Part shown: positions 34,994-44,944 of the stretch, one piece after another
How the letters are laid out: each line of letters starts with the position of its first letter
How positions within the stretch are numbered: the stretch's first letter is position 1
DNA from: an uncultured Bacteroidota bacterium
GTDB lineage: Bacteria; Bacteroidota; Bacteroidia; Chitinophagales; Saprospiraceae
Length of the DNA: 47,427 nt
Reading direction: 5' to 3'
Assembly (NCBI GenBank): GCA_937870795.1
Contig: CALMWS010000040.1
Location: 1-47,427, forward strand
The notes under the pieces: model-generated
The model's input: the letters and a program-made list of their open reading frames with translations, nothing else
Told to the model about the DNA's origin: nothing
Databases searched by the model: none
Position numbers and translations under genes: made by a program

Positions 34994-36214
34994 TTATACA
35001 AGATTTTCATGCAGCAATTCCTGTATTCTGTCTAGTGCTTCGTCCAGTTGAGAAATGGGGGCAAGAAATACCAATCTGAAATGATGATCATCATGGTGAT
35101 TAAAACCTTTGCCCGGCACCAACAAAACATTTTTCTTCACAAGCAATTGTAATACAAAATCCTGGTCATTTATAAATCGGAATACTTTCTTGTCTACAGA
35201 TGGAAATACATACATAGCTCCTCCCGGAACAGCACAAGATAAACCTTGCATTGAATTGAGGCGCTCAACTACCATATTTTTCTGTTCAAAAAGTCGTCCT
35301 CCAGGTCTTACCGCATTTCTAATCTGTTCAAAGTTTTGCAAAGCAACCGGTATTGCCGCCTGGGCAAGGGCATTGCTGCACAACCTCATGGATGCAAGTA
35401 ACTGAAGTCCATCCATAAAATCCGACGCCTCTTTTTTAAGCCCGCTCATGATTAACCAACCTGCGCGATACCCGGCAGCGAAGTGGTTTTTGGATATGCC
35501 GCCATAAGTGAGAAAAAGGGTTTGTGTGCCCAGGCTTGCACAAGACACATGTTTCCTTTCGTCAAACAAAACATGATCATAAATTTCATCGCTGCACAAC
35601 ACCAGCTTAAACTCTTCTGCAATAGCCACCAGTTGATTCAGGCAATCCAACGAATAAACAGCACCCGTTGGATTGTTTGGGTTGATGACCACCAATGCTT
35701 TGGTACGCGTATTTATCTTTTTTCTTATTTGATCCAGGTCTGGTTGCCATCCATTTTCTTCAATACATGGATAATGCACAGCTACGCCACCTGCCAGATT
35801 GATAGCTGCTGTCCAGAGTGGATAATCTGGTGCAGGTACCAGCACTTCGTCACCGGGGTTGAGCAGGGCCTGCATCGACATAAGAATGAGTTCACTTACA
35901 CCATTGCCTATAACCACATGGTTAAGATCGGCATCCCAAATGCCCATTTGGTTGGCATATTGAACTATGGCTTCACGGGCATTTTTATTTCCCAACTGGT
36001 GGGTATAACCGCCAGATCTGGTTATGGCTTTTGCCAATTCTTCTCTTAATTCCACTGGAACTTCCAGGCCAAATGCAGCTGGGTTGCCTATATTAAGTGG
36101 GATGATTTCATGGCCGGCCGCCTCCATTTCCAGGGCTTTGAGGTAAATAGGACCACGAATGTCATAATGTACAAGTTCCAGTCTTTGGCTGCTTTGCCAG
36201 TGCATAGGCTTCAT
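34994..36214 (-). CDS. PLP-dependent class I/II aminotransferase (AlaT-like)
   Basis: A 406-residue enzyme from the ATG at 36214. A further in-frame start at 36259 would add 15 residues but lies before a near-consensus -7 element (GATATTTG, 36228-36221), so the shorter form is preferred. It shows YDIRGPIYLKALEMEAAGHE (the start of the AlaT-like group), NPNNPTGAVY (cofactor and substrate region), YDHVLFDE and the Schiff-base lysine in YGGISKNHFAAGYRAGW. It likely transaminates alanine/pyruvate with glutamate/2-oxoglutarate. It lies divergent to fhs, with about 115 bases between. Confidence 0.88.
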   Translation of the reverse strand: MKPMHWQSSQRLELVHYDIRGPIYLKALEMEAAGHEIIPLNIGNPAAFGLEVPVELREELAKAITRSGGYTHQLGNKNAREAIVQYANQMGIWDADLNHVVIGNGVSELILMSMQALLNPGDEVLVPAPDYPLWTAAINLAGGVAVHYPCIEENGWQPDLDQIRKKINTRTKALVVINPNNPTGAVYSLDCLNQLVAIAEEFKLVLCSDEIYDHVLFDERKHVSCASLGTQTLFLTYGGISKNHFAAGYRAGWLIMSGLKKEASDFMDGLQLLASMRLCSNALAQAAIPVALQNFEQIRNAVRPGGRLFEQKNMVVERLNSMQGLSCAVPGGAMYVFPSVDKKVFRFINDQDFVLQLLVKKNVLLVPGKGFNHHDDHHFRLVFLAPISQLDEALDRIQELLHENLV

Positions 36215-36328
36215 TTGGTGCAAATATCCGAAAATGGCCAACAATAAGCCACATCCCACTTAGAAAATGGATGTATTCGCAATTGAAAAATTAATATCTT
36301 TACCTTCCCTAATCAAAACACCACATTT

Positions 36329-37996
36329 ATGACCGACATAGAAATTGCAAGGCAAATCAAGCTTAAGCACATCAATGATATTGCCAGCCAGCTGGGCATC
36401 GACGCTGAAAAGTTGTTCCATTACGGTAAATACAAGGCTAAACTGCCCATCGACCTGATCGATGAAGAAAAAATTAAAAAAGCAAACCTTGTCTTGGTCA
36501 CTGCCATGTCGCCCACCCCCGCAGGTGAGGGCAAGACAACGGTAAGCATCGGCCTTTCCCAGGGCCTGAATCGCATAGGAAAAAAGACCTGTGTGGTGCT
36601 GAGAGAGCCTTCGTTGGGACCCGTATTTGGCATCAAAGGTGGAGCTACCGGAGGTGGATATTCCCAGGTTTTGCCTATGGAAGATATCAACCTACACTTT
36701 ACAGGCGACATCCATGCCGTAGAAAGGGCACACAACCTGCTGGCAGCTTTGATAGACAACAATCTTCAAAGCAAAAAACGTTCACTCAATCTCGACCCAC
36801 GACAGATTTATTTTAAGCGGGTGATGGATATGAATGACCGGTCACTGCGTAAGATTGTTGTAGGCATGGGCGGCACAGGCAATGGTATACCCCGCGAGAC
36901 GGGATTTGATATTACGGTTGCTTCAGAAGTGATGGCCATCCTTTGCCTGTCCAATAGCATCAAAGACCTGAAACAACGATTGGGCAATATCTTTGTGGGC
37001 TATACCATGGACCAGCAGCCGGTTTATGCCCGGGATCTCAAAGCCCAGGGAGCCATGGCAGCCTTGCTGAAAGATGCATTGCAACCCAATCTGGTGCAAA
37101 CGCTCGAAGGGTATCCGGCCATCATCCATGGCGGTCCATTTGCCAATATTGCGCAGGGTACCAATACCGTTATTGCAACAAAGACTGGTCTGTCGCTTGC
37201 TGATTGGGTAGTTACTGAAGCCGGTTTCGGTTCTGATCTTGGAGCTGAAAAATTTATGGACATCAAATGCCAAAGCTCAGGGCTGGCACCAAAAGTAATT
37301 GTTCTGGTGGCCACAATCAGGGCCATCAAATACCACGGAGGTTGCGATCTAAAGGACATCAAGGAAGAAAACCTTGCGGCCCTAGAAAAGGGCTTTGTCA
37401 ACCTGGAAAAACACATTGAAAACGCTTCTCTCTACGGACTGCCAGCTGTGGTTGCCATCAACCAGTTTGCTACCGATACTGAAGCGGAACTAGCCTTATT
37501 GCAAAAATTATGCGCTGCCAAGGGCGCCAATGCCTGTGTGGCCAATGTATGGGGTAAAGGGGGAGAAGGTGCCGAAAATCTAGCCAGGGTAGTGGTAGAA
37601 ACGGTTGAAAAGGCGGGTGGTCAATTTAAACCACTTTACAGCTGGACACAGCCAATGAAAGAAAAAATAGAGACCATTGCAACAAAGGTTTATGGTGCTG
37701 CCAAGGTTGAATATTCTCCCCAGGCACAATTGCAACTCAGAAGGATATCTAAGCTGGGCCTGGATGGTGCTGCGGTTTGTATTGCCAAGACCCAAAAATC
37801 ATTGTCAGACAATCCGGATGTCATTGGCAGACCCAATGGTTTTACCATATCCGTAAGGGACATTGAAATTGCTGCAGGTGCCAATTTTGTGGTGCCCATT
37901 ACAGGTGAAATGATGCGCATGCCGGGTTTACCCGAAGTACCATCATCTGAGGCCATTGACATTGATGATGAAGGCAATATTTCAGGCTTGTTTTAA
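36329..37996 (+). CDS. fhs: formate--tetrahydrofolate ligase
   Basis: A 555-residue ATP-dependent ligase forming 10-formyltetrahydrofolate from formate and THF in one-carbon metabolism. The family P-loop is TPAGEGKTT (63-71), with GATGGGYSQV and the folate-site FDITVASEVMAILCL. Length is normal. folD is not in the window. The last four bases overlap the convergent Uma2-family gene. A TATCTTTA sequence at 36295-36302 is a weak promoter candidate. Confidence 0.96.
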   Translation: MTDIEIARQIKLKHINDIASQLGIDAEKLFHYGKYKAKLPIDLIDEEKIKKANLVLVTAMSPTPAGEGKTTVSIGLSQGLNRIGKKTCVVLREPSLGPVFGIKGGATGGGYSQVLPMEDINLHFTGDIHAVERAHNLLAALIDNNLQSKKRSLNLDPRQIYFKRVMDMNDRSLRKIVVGMGGTGNGIPRETGFDITVASEVMAILCLSNSIKDLKQRLGNIFVGYTMDQQPVYARDLKAQGAMAALLKDALQPNLVQTLEGYPAIIHGGPFANIAQGTNTVIATKTGLSLADWVVTEAGFGSDLGAEKFMDIKCQSSGLAPKVIVLVATIRAIKYHGGCDLKDIKEENLAALEKGFVNLEKHIENASLYGLPAVVAINQFATDTEAELALLQKLCAAKGANACVANVWGKGGEGAENLARVVVETVEKAGGQFKPLYSWTQPMKEKIETIATKVYGAAKVEYSPQAQLQLRRISKLGLDGAAVCIAKTQKSLSDNPDVIGRPNGFTISVRDIEIAAGANFVVPITGEMMRMPGLPEVPSSEAIDIDDEGNISGLF

Positions 37997-38625
37997 GGTT
38001 TAAACTGAGGTACATGCAGCACCTCGGCTACATCCAGGAGTAAATCCGGAAATTGGCGGGGGCTGATAATGTCACCAGGCAGGAAGGAATTGATGCGTTG
38101 GTATTTTCCATCTTCATGGACAAAACATTCGATGAGTTTTTCTTCGGGCATGACGATCCAGTATTCACCTACACCACATTCCTCATAGACGCTGTACTTA
38201 TCCTGTAAGTCTTTTTTACGGGTATGGGGAGAAAGGATTTCTATAATCCAGTCTGGTGACCCAAATACACCGGTGTCTTCTATAAGCCACGTATTACAAA
38301 TGACGCATATATCAGGCTGCACTACTGTATTGGATTTTTCCCTCTTTCTATTCTCTACCGGAAGGATGATATCAGTAGGAGCCATAAACACCTGGCAGGG
38401 CTTATGGACAAAATAATTGGCAATCAACCGATAAAGATTGCCTTCAATAACCTGATGGCTTGGCCGGGGAGCGGGGCTCATTCTAAATAGTTTGCCCCGG
38501 ATCAATTCTACCATTTCCTCAAATTCAAATTTAAGGTAGTCTTCGTAGGTGTAATAACCACTGTAATATGCTTCCAGTGGGTCATGGACTTCGGTGTCCA
38601 GGTCTTTTTGAGTAGGGTATTCCAT
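37993..38625 (-). CDS. Uma2/DUF820-family PD-(D/E)xK protein
   Basis: A 210-residue protein of the Uma2 (DUF820) family, with a restriction-like nuclease fold: Glu40, Asp105 (VVQPDICVIC), Glu129 (DWIIEILSP) and Lys137/138 (HTRKKD), followed by the family pattern YEECGVGEYWIVMP. The start is the ATG at 38625, because a TATCTTTG promoter (38648-38641) would overlap the alternative TTG at 38643. Uma2 proteins are numerous in some bacteria and their biological role is unclear; no partner gene is present. It ends within the last codons of fhs, on the opposite strand. Confidence 0.85.
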   Translation of the reverse strand: MEYPTQKDLDTEVHDPLEAYYSGYYTYEDYLKFEFEEMVELIRGKLFRMSPAPRPSHQVIEGNLYRLIANYFVHKPCQVFMAPTDIILPVENRKREKSNTVVQPDICVICNTWLIEDTGVFGSPDWIIEILSPHTRKKDLQDKYSVYEECGVGEYWIVMPEEKLIECFVHEDGKYQRINSFLPGDIISPRQFPDLLLDVAEVLHVPQFKP

Positions 38626-38640
38626 CAACGTTTTAATTTG

Positions 38641-38648
38641 CAAAGATA
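38641..38648 (-). promoter_or_regulatory. -7 promoter element TATCTTTG for the Uma2-family gene
   Basis: On the minus strand TATCTTTGC, exact consensus, 15 bases before the ATG at 38625. It makes the upstream TTG start impossible and predicts a very short leader. Confidence 0.6.
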
Positions 38649-38824
38649 CTGGGATTTTGAACTACTAATCAAGTCCAATGCCTGGATGATAAAACATACA
38701 GCTTGTATAAAAACAATTAAAATTTTGAATTATCCTAAAAATCGAAAGAAGATTTTACCATAGCCTTGGAACCATTTGCTGCACCAAATTATTAATAATA
38801 AGATATTCATTTACAAAATTTTAT

Positions 38825-38832
38825 TATATTTG
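38825..38832 (+). promoter_or_regulatory. -7 promoter element TATATTTG for the relA/spoT gene
   Basis: Exact TAnnTTTG match, 22 bases before the ATG at 38855, within AT-rich sequence. Confidence 0.5.
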
Positions 38833-38854
38833 TAATAATAGCTTTAATTAAGAA

Positions 38855-41086
38855 ATGCCTACCGGTCAGGTCATAAATGAAACAGAATTAGCAGAGGTAA
38901 GGAAAGCCTTTGATCACCTCATGCAGAGCATGAAGTCGAAAATCAACGACGAAGATCCTGCCAATCTGGAAAAGGCGTACGCAATGGCCGTTGAAGCCCA
39001 CAAATACCAGCGCAGAAAGACAGGTGAACCCTATATTTTTCACCCCATAGAAGTTGCCAGAATTTGTTTTGAAGAGATCGGTCTGGGACCTACTGCTGTC
39101 ATTTGTGCTTTGTTGCACGATGTGGTAGAAGATACCGACATGACACTTGAGGATATACGTCTGGCTTTTGGCGATAAGATATCATCCATTGTAGATGGCC
39201 TCACCAAATTGGACGGTAGCTACAACGACACCGAGAGTCCGCAGGCAGAAAACTTTAAAAAAGTATTGAGTACACTGGTGCTGGATGTAAGGGTGGTGCT
39301 CATCAAAATGGCAGACCGACTTCATAACTTGCGTACCATACATGGCCAACCCATCCATAAGCAGTTGAAAATAGCGGCAGAAACAAGTTATATTTATGTG
39401 CCTCTCGCTCACCGTTTGGGGCTTTACAAGGTGAAAACAGAATTTCAGGACATCTGTCTGCGGATTTCAGAGCCAGAGGTATACAATGAGATTCAGCGCA
39501 AACTGGAACATTCACAGGCAGACAGGAACAAATACATCAATGAGTTCATTGACCCGCTCAAGCACGGACTCGAAGAGCTTGAAGTAAAATACCGTGTGAC
39601 AGGCAGGCCCAAGGCTATTTCTTCCATCTACGAAAAGATCAAAAAGAAGGGAGTAGAATTTGAGGAAATCTATGACTTGTTTGCTGTGAGAATCATTGTA
39701 GATGTACCCGTTAATAAAGAAAAAAGTACGTGCTGGCAGGTGTATTCTGTTATTACAGACGTTTATAAGCCCATACCCGAAAGATTAAAAGACTGGGTGA
39801 CCACACCCAAAAGCAATGGTTACGAATCGCTGCACACTACTGTCATTGGTCCCAAAGGAAGATTTGTAGAAGTTCAGATCCGTTCCGAACGAATGGATGA
39901 AATTGCAGAGAAGGGATTTGCTGCGCACTGGAAGTACAAAGGAGTAAAATCGCAGGAAAGCGTTTATGATTCATGGCTCGACAATGTAAGGGATATTCTG
40001 GATACACAGCATTCCAATGCCCTTGAGTTTCTCAATGATTTTAAGACCAACCTCTTCAGCGAAGAAGTTTATGTGTTTACACCCAAAGGGGATATGAAGA
40101 TCCTGCCTATGGGTGCAACCGCCCTTGATTTTGCCTTCGACATCCACACCGAGTTGGGATATAGGGCTACTGCCATTAAGGTCAACAACAAGCTGGTGCC
40201 TATGGGTTATAAACTCAACAATGGTGACCAGATCCAAATTACCACCAGCAAAAATCAAAAGCCAACCGAAGAATGGCTCAAGATGGTGGTAACCGGCAAG
40301 GCACGAAGCAAAATCAGATCCTCTATGAAAGAGGAAATGAAAAAGAGGGGCGAATATGGCAAAGAAGCTTTAGAAAGAAAGTTGAAAAACATGAAAATCG
40401 ATTTTGAAGAAAATGTCGATTTTCTTGTCAAACAATATGGCTTTAAAAGCAGGGCCGACTTTTATTATGCCATAGCCGAGGAAAATCTCAAACTTTCAGA
40501 CATGAAAGATTTTTCTGTGGAAAATGGCAAATTGGTTTTACAGAAAGAAGACATTCCGGAAGAAGTAGGTCGGGCTCCCGAAGAAATCAAACGCCCAAGG
40601 AGGGTGGCACTCAATAAGTCCAAAATTTTGGTCAATGGGGAGTCAGGTGACTTGTATGATTTTTCATTTGCCAACTGCTGCAACCCTGTTCCTGGCGACG
40701 AAATTTTTGGTTACACCACCTCTACCCAAAAGATGAAAATTCACAGGACCAATTGTCCCAATGCCACACATTTGCTGGCCAATTACGGATACAGGGTATT
40801 AAAAGTGGAATGGGATGACAATAAGGATGAAAATTTTGTGGCAGATTTGCGCATAACAGGTGTTGATAGTGGGGTAGGTGTGATTCAAAAACTCACCAAC
40901 CTGATATCCAATGAACTGTCGCTCAACATGAGGGCCATCAGCATCCAGGGCAATGAAGGTTATTTTGAAGGTAAAATAAGCATCTTTGTAGCCAACAAAG
41001 ATCAGCTCAACATCGCCATGCGAAGCATAAAACAATTGGAAGGTATTTCTACAGTAGAAAGGGTTGAACCCGTGAAAAAGACTTAA
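38855..41086 (+). CDS. bifunctional (p)ppGpp synthetase/hydrolase (RelA/SpoT)
   Basis: A 743-residue long RSH enzyme controlling the stringent response. The N-terminal HD hydrolase domain shows FHPIEV (His63), [10 protein letters not shown] (His88-Asp89) and [11 protein letters not shown]. The synthetase domain has [22 protein letters not shown] and [24 protein letters not shown] domain follows (about 400-465, [20 protein letters not shown]). A conserved-Cys region ([16 protein letters not shown]) and a C-terminal ACT domain (about 665-740) complete it. Both active sites look intact, so it should make and degrade (p)ppGpp. It is encoded 5 bases ahead of a Fur-family regulator. Confidence 0.94.
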   Translation: MPTGQVINETELAEVRKAFDHLMQSMKSKINDEDPANLEKAYAMAVEAHKYQRRKTGEPYIFHPIEVARICFEEIGLGPTAVICALLHDVVEDTDMTLEDIRLAFGDKISSIVDGLTKLDGSYNDTESPQAENFKKVLSTLVLDVRVVLIKMADRLHNLRTIHGQPIHKQLKIAAETSYIYVPLAHRLGLYKVKTEFQDICLRISEPEVYNEIQRKLEHSQADRNKYINEFIDPLKHGLEELEVKYRVTGRPKAISSIYEKIKKKGVEFEEIYDLFAVRIIVDVPVNKEKSTCWQVYSVITDVYKPIPERLKDWVTTPKSNGYESLHTTVIGPKGRFVEVQIRSERMDEIAEKGFAAHWKYKGVKSQESVYDSWLDNVRDILDTQHSNALEFLNDFKTNLFSEEVYVFTPKGDMKILPMGATALDFAFDIHTELGYRATAIKVNNKLVPMGYKLNNGDQIQITTSKNQKPTEEWLKMVVTGKARSKIRSSMKEEMKKRGEYGKEALERKLKNMKIDFEENVDFLVKQYGFKSRADFYYAIAEENLKLSDMKDFSVENGKLVLQKEDIPEEVGRAPEEIKRPRRVALNKSKILVNGESGDLYDFSFANCCNPVPGDEIFGYTTSTQKMKIHRTNCPNATHLLANYGYRVLKVEWDDNKDENFVADLRITGVDSGVGVIQKLTNLISNELSLNMRAISIQGNEGYFEGKISIFVANKDQLNIAMRSIKQLEGISTVERVEPVKKT

Positions 41087-41091
41087 TAAAC

Positions 41092-41586
41092 ATGGAAGTA
41101 AGTGTCAACAAAACAGATAACCTGATTCAGGAGGTAAAACAAATTTTTACAGCCTATCTGGAAACCCACGAACTCAGGAAAACACCGGAGCGATACGCCA
41201 TCCTGGAAGAAATATACCGCAGGAATGACCACTTTGATGCAGAAGCTCTTTTTATCCATATGAAAAACCAGAATTACAGGGTAAGCCGGGCTACGGTTTA
41301 CAATACCCTTGAATTACTCGTTTCCTGTGACCTGGTTACCCGCCACCAATTTGGTAAAAACTTTGCTCAATATGAAAAGTCCTATGGATTCAGGCAGCAC
41401 GACCACATGATTTGTGTGGATTGTGGCAAAGTGCTTGAATTTTGCGATCCCCGGATCCAGCAAATTAAAAACATGATGGGAGATCTGCTGGAATTTTCTG
41501 TAACCCACCATGCCCTCAACCTTTATGGAAAATGCCAGAAAAAGGAATGTCCGGGCAAGGAAAACAGTCCGCATACCTATGCCTGA
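41092..41586 (+). CDS. Fur-family transcriptional regulator
   Basis: A 164-residue DNA-binding regulator with a winged helix ([20 protein letters not shown], about 61-80). The metal-binding [15 protein letters not shown] (His103, His105, Cys108, Cys111) and the second Cys pair CQKKEC (Cys148, Cys153) form the structural zinc site. Both CxxC-type sites are present, as in Fur and PerR. Whether it senses iron, peroxide or zinc cannot be decided from sequence. It follows relA/spoT by 5 bases and overlaps the alkylation-repair gene by 8 bases, so these three are probably one operon. Confidence 0.92.
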   Translation: MEVSVNKTDNLIQEVKQIFTAYLETHELRKTPERYAILEEIYRRNDHFDAEALFIHMKNQNYRVSRATVYNTLELLVSCDLVTRHQFGKNFAQYEKSYGFRQHDHMICVDCGKVLEFCDPRIQQIKNMMGDLLEFSVTHHALNLYGKCQKKECPGKENSPHTYA

Positions 41587-42250
41587 TCTGGTAAAACAAA
41601 TTGTTTCCCTCTTTGAGCAAAATGCCAATGCAGAAAATGCAGCCGCTATGGCTGCCTATATGAAAAACAACTTTCCGTTCTGGGGCATTAAGACCGATTT
41701 GAGGCGTTCATTGGTGGCCCCTTATGTACCATTGTTTAAGGCAATGAAACCCGATGAACAGCAAAGAATCATAACCGAATTCTGGAAAAAACCACAGCGA
41801 GAATGTCATCAGGCAGCTTTGGATTTATCTTCCAAAATTGTAAAAAAAACAGACCTCAGCTGGCTGCCCTTCTGGGAAGACAAATTGATGCGTAATGCAT
41901 GGTGGGACAGTGTAGACTATATTGCCCCTTCACTCATCGGTCCGTTGCTCATAGACAAGCCTGCTTTACAGGAAAAATATGCCTGGCAATGGATGGAGAC
42001 CGGTTACCTTTGGAAACAAAGATCCGCCCTTATTTTCCAGATTAAATACCGTACCAAAACCAATGCACAGCTGCTCTTCGATCTGATATTAAGCTGCGCA
42101 TCGTCCAAAGAATTTTTCCTGCGCAAAGGTTCCGGCTGGGCTTTGAGGGAATATGGTAAGTATGCGCCACTGGAGGTATCCCAGTTTGTCAATGAGCACA
42201 AGGATGTGCTCTCGGGCCTGACCGTGAGGGAGGCAGTAAGAAACTTATGA
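41579..42250 (+). CDS. DNA alkylation repair (AlkD-like HEAT-repeat) protein
   Basis: A 223-residue all-helical protein of the AlkC/AlkD type. The ATG at 41579, just before the Fur stop, is chosen; the longer frame from 41510 would read through the Fur gene. Family landmarks are [44 protein letters not shown] and [15 protein letters not shown]. Such enzymes recognise alkylated bases with their HEAT repeats and excise 3-methyladenine or 7-methylguanine. The aspartate of WWDSVD is the expected catalytic residue in AlkD-like proteins (family knowledge). Length is normal. Confidence 0.88.
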   Translation: MPDLVKQIVSLFEQNANAENAAAMAAYMKNNFPFWGIKTDLRRSLVAPYVPLFKAMKPDEQQRIITEFWKKPQRECHQAALDLSSKIVKKTDLSWLPFWEDKLMRNAWWDSVDYIAPSLIGPLLIDKPALQEKYAWQWMETGYLWKQRSALIFQIKYRTKTNAQLLFDLILSCASSKEFFLRKGSGWALREYGKYAPLEVSQFVNEHKDVLSGLTVREAVRNL

Positions 42251-42327
42251 GCCAGGTATACCCCAGCGCTAAAGAAACATGAAAAAATTATCTTATATAT
42301 TTAATTATCCCGAAATTCGCACCACTT

Positions 42328-44592
42328 ATGAGAGAACCAAGTTTTTCATACCTCAATGAACTCAACGAAATTCAGCGCAATGCGGTGACCAACATCGATG
42401 GGCCGGTCATGGTTATTGCCGGACCCGGTTCAGGTAAAACCAGGGTGCTCACCTATAGAATAGCACACATGATCCGTATGGGGGTGGCTCCGGGCCATAT
42501 TCTGGCTCTTACCTTTACCAATAAGGCGGCCAGAGAAATGAAGCACCGCATCGAAAGCGTAGTGGGACAAGAAGCCAATAGGGTATGGGCAGGTACCTTT
42601 CACTCGCTATTTGCCAGAATATTGAGAACAGAGGCCCACAGACTGGGCTTTCCCAATGATTTTACCATCTACGATACCGATGATACCAAAAGTGTGATTG
42701 ACGAAATCATCAAATCGCTCAACCTCGATAAAAAAGTGTATGTAGCGGGGCAGGTGCGTTCGCGGATATCTTCTGCCAAGAGTAATCTCATTACCCCAAA
42801 GGCCTATGCTGCGAATGAAGACCTCATGGCCATGGATCGCATGAACCGTCGCCCTTTGATTTATCAGATTTATGAAAAATATGTAGCCAAATGCCAAAAA
42901 GCCGGGGCTATGGATTTTGACGATTTGTTATTGCAAATGTTTAAGCTGTTGTATCAAAACCCCGATGGCGTGCGGGATAAGTACCAACGGCAATTTCGAT
43001 ACATAATGGTAGATGAGTTCCAGGATACCAATTATCTGCAGTATGAAATTCTCAAACTGCTGAGCTTGTACGAAGGAAGTCCGAGAAACATCTGCATTGT
43101 AGGAGATGACGCTCAGAGTATTTATTCTTTTCGGGGGGCAACCATCGAAAACATCCTGCAGTATGAACATGACTTTAAAGACGTAAAGACTTTTAAGCTT
43201 GAACAGAATTACAGGTCAACTTCCTTTATAGTCAATGCTGCCAATGATGTAATTTCTTACAACTCCAAACAGATTCAGAAAAAAATCTGGACCAACCGGG
43301 AGGAAGGGCCCAAGATCAAGATCATCAAATCGATGACAGAGACCGAAGAGGGCAAGCGGGTGGCAGATACCATCATTGAGCAAAAAAACCGGTACAATCT
43401 GGCCAATAAAGACATAGCCATCCTTTACCGAACCAATGGTCAGTCGAGGATTTTTGAAGAAGCATTAAGGAGGTACAACCTCAATTACAGAATCTATGGG
43501 GGATTGTCGTTTTATCAACGAAAAGAAGTAAAGGACCTCATTGCTTACATGCGATTGACCGTAAACGACAAGGACGATGAGGCGTTGAAGAGGGTCATCA
43601 ACTATCCCAGAAGGGGTATTGGAGATGCCACGATTGACGGCATCATGCAGATTGCCAACGACAACGACATGAGTATGTGGGATGTGATTGGCCGGATTGA
43701 ATTCAACGCCAGAGCCAAAAAAAGCATCGGCGAATTTGTGACTCTCATCCAGGCATTTAAGGCCTATGCGCAATCACACGATGCCTACCAGACAGCTTTG
43801 TACATTGCCAAACATTCGGGTATTGTTGACCAGTTTAAAGCGGAAGGAACTCCTGAAGCTGAGGCGCGCATGGAAAACATTACTTCCTTACTGGATGGCA
43901 TCCAGGAGTTTGTAGAAGACGACGAGCTGAGTGTCAATGAAGAAATATCTACGGATAAATCGATGGCACAATTTTTACAAAGCATTTCACTGATGACCGA
44001 CGCCGATGAAGACAAAGGCGAGGTAGACACCATTACCCTAATGTCGGTGCACGCTGCCAAAGGACTTGAATTCAAATCGGTCTTTGTAACGGGGCTTGAA
44101 GAAAACCTTTTCCCTAGCTATCAATCATTGTCTACCCCGGATCAGATCGACGAAGAACGCAGGTTGTTTTATGTGGCCATCACGAGAGCAGAGATTTATC
44201 TGGTGCTGACCTATGCCAATAGCCGGTATCAATTTGGACAGATGCGATTCAATGATCCGAGTCGGTTTATAGAAGAGATTTCTGAAGAAAACATAGACGC
44301 CATTACTGGCATTACGCGGGAAGAATCGCGCCCTGCTTTTGGCGAACCCAAATTATTGGGCAACTTCAAGAAACCCGGTCTGGCTGCTCCCAAAATTGAC
44401 GCCAGTCAGTTTAAACCAAGCCCGCCGGAAAGCATCAGGAAGGGTCAAAAAGTGCTGCACTTAAAATTTGGTGAGGGCGAAGTCATGCACATTGATGAGC
44501 GAAATGTGGCCACTATCAATTTTCCTCAAGCCACAGATTCCAAAGAAAAAAGAATTGTGTTGCAGTTTGCCAAATTGCAGATCCTCGAATAG
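42328..44592 (+). CDS. UvrD/PcrA/Rep-type superfamily 1 DNA helicase
   Basis: A 754-residue ATP-dependent 3'-5' DNA helicase. Motifs: Q-motif LNEIQRNAV, Walker A AGPGSGKT (31-38), motif Ia TFTNKAAREM, motif II VDEFQDT, motif III GDDAQSIYSFRGA, motif IV LEQNYRS, motif V VMSVHAAKGLEFKSVFVTG and motif VI VAITRA. The C-terminus, including GQKVLHLKFGEGEV, resembles the PcrA/UvrD tail that binds RNA polymerase. It acts in nucleotide excision and mismatch repair and replication restart. PcrA is the better guess of the group. It follows the AlkD-like gene after 77 bases. Confidence 0.93.
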   Translation: MREPSFSYLNELNEIQRNAVTNIDGPVMVIAGPGSGKTRVLTYRIAHMIRMGVAPGHILALTFTNKAAREMKHRIESVVGQEANRVWAGTFHSLFARILRTEAHRLGFPNDFTIYDTDDTKSVIDEIIKSLNLDKKVYVAGQVRSRISSAKSNLITPKAYAANEDLMAMDRMNRRPLIYQIYEKYVAKCQKAGAMDFDDLLLQMFKLLYQNPDGVRDKYQRQFRYIMVDEFQDTNYLQYEILKLLSLYEGSPRNICIVGDDAQSIYSFRGATIENILQYEHDFKDVKTFKLEQNYRSTSFIVNAANDVISYNSKQIQKKIWTNREEGPKIKIIKSMTETEEGKRVADTIIEQKNRYNLANKDIAILYRTNGQSRIFEEALRRYNLNYRIYGGLSFYQRKEVKDLIAYMRLTVNDKDDEALKRVINYPRRGIGDATIDGIMQIANDNDMSMWDVIGRIEFNARAKKSIGEFVTLIQAFKAYAQSHDAYQTALYIAKHSGIVDQFKAEGTPEAEARMENITSLLDGIQEFVEDDELSVNEEISTDKSMAQFLQSISLMTDADEDKGEVDTITLMSVHAAKGLEFKSVFVTGLEENLFPSYQSLSTPDQIDEERRLFYVAITRAEIYLVLTYANSRYQFGQMRFNDPSRFIEEISEENIDAITGITREESRPAFGEPKLLGNFKKPGLAAPKIDASQFKPSPPESIRKGQKVLHLKFGEGEVMHIDERNVATINFPQATDSKEKRIVLQFAKLQILE

Positions 44593-44771
44593 AACAATTG
44601 CAACTGATAATTTGCCATGATGTTATGCGCATTTATCGGAAGAATTATGGGAAGCCGAAAGCAAAAAAGTGGGCCAGGCTTTTGTGGTGTTTTTTCAAAT
44701 TTAGGTTAAGGAATGGTGCAATTAAGTCAAATATGAATAAAATGTTATTTGTATTATATTGATATACAAAC

Positions 44772-44804
44772 AAATATACATAAAAAAATAAAAATATACA
44801 TAAA
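44772..44804 (+). repeat. two exact 13-base direct repeats 20 bases apart
   Basis: AAATATACATAAA occurs at 44772-44784 and 44792-44804, exactly two helical turns apart; a third ATATACA lies at 44762-44768. Located about 30-70 bases upstream of the -7 element, they could be an activator or repressor site. Confidence 0.5.
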
Positions 44805-44833
44805 TGTAGCAACAACATATTAAAGAAAACTTA

Positions 44834-44841
44834 TATATTTG
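44834..44841 (+). promoter_or_regulatory. -7 promoter element TATATTTG for the SdrD-B surface gene
   Basis: TATATTTGC exact match; predicted leader of about 100 bases before the ATG at 44945. Confidence 0.55.
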
Positions 44842-44944
44842 CGGGAGTGAATTTTATGTCCGTTTAGGCGGACAGATTTTCGATTATAGCACCTAACCTG
44901 AGATCTGATAGTGGATTAAGAGTAATTCATTAATAAGGTCCAAA

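Larger units (their letters stand above)
44593..44944. other. 352-base gene-free region before the large surface protein gene
   Basis: Very AT-rich. It contains a possible weak hairpin (AAAAG/CTTTT around TGGGCCAGG, near 44665-44683) followed by a later T6 run, direct repeats (44772-44804) and the TATATTTG promoter (44834). No open frame of substance and no recognised RNA. Confidence 0.5.

Noticed and set aside
42251..42327. Possible small gene between the AlkD-like and helicase genes
   Set aside because: Only 77 bases, AT-rich, no frame with a plausible start.
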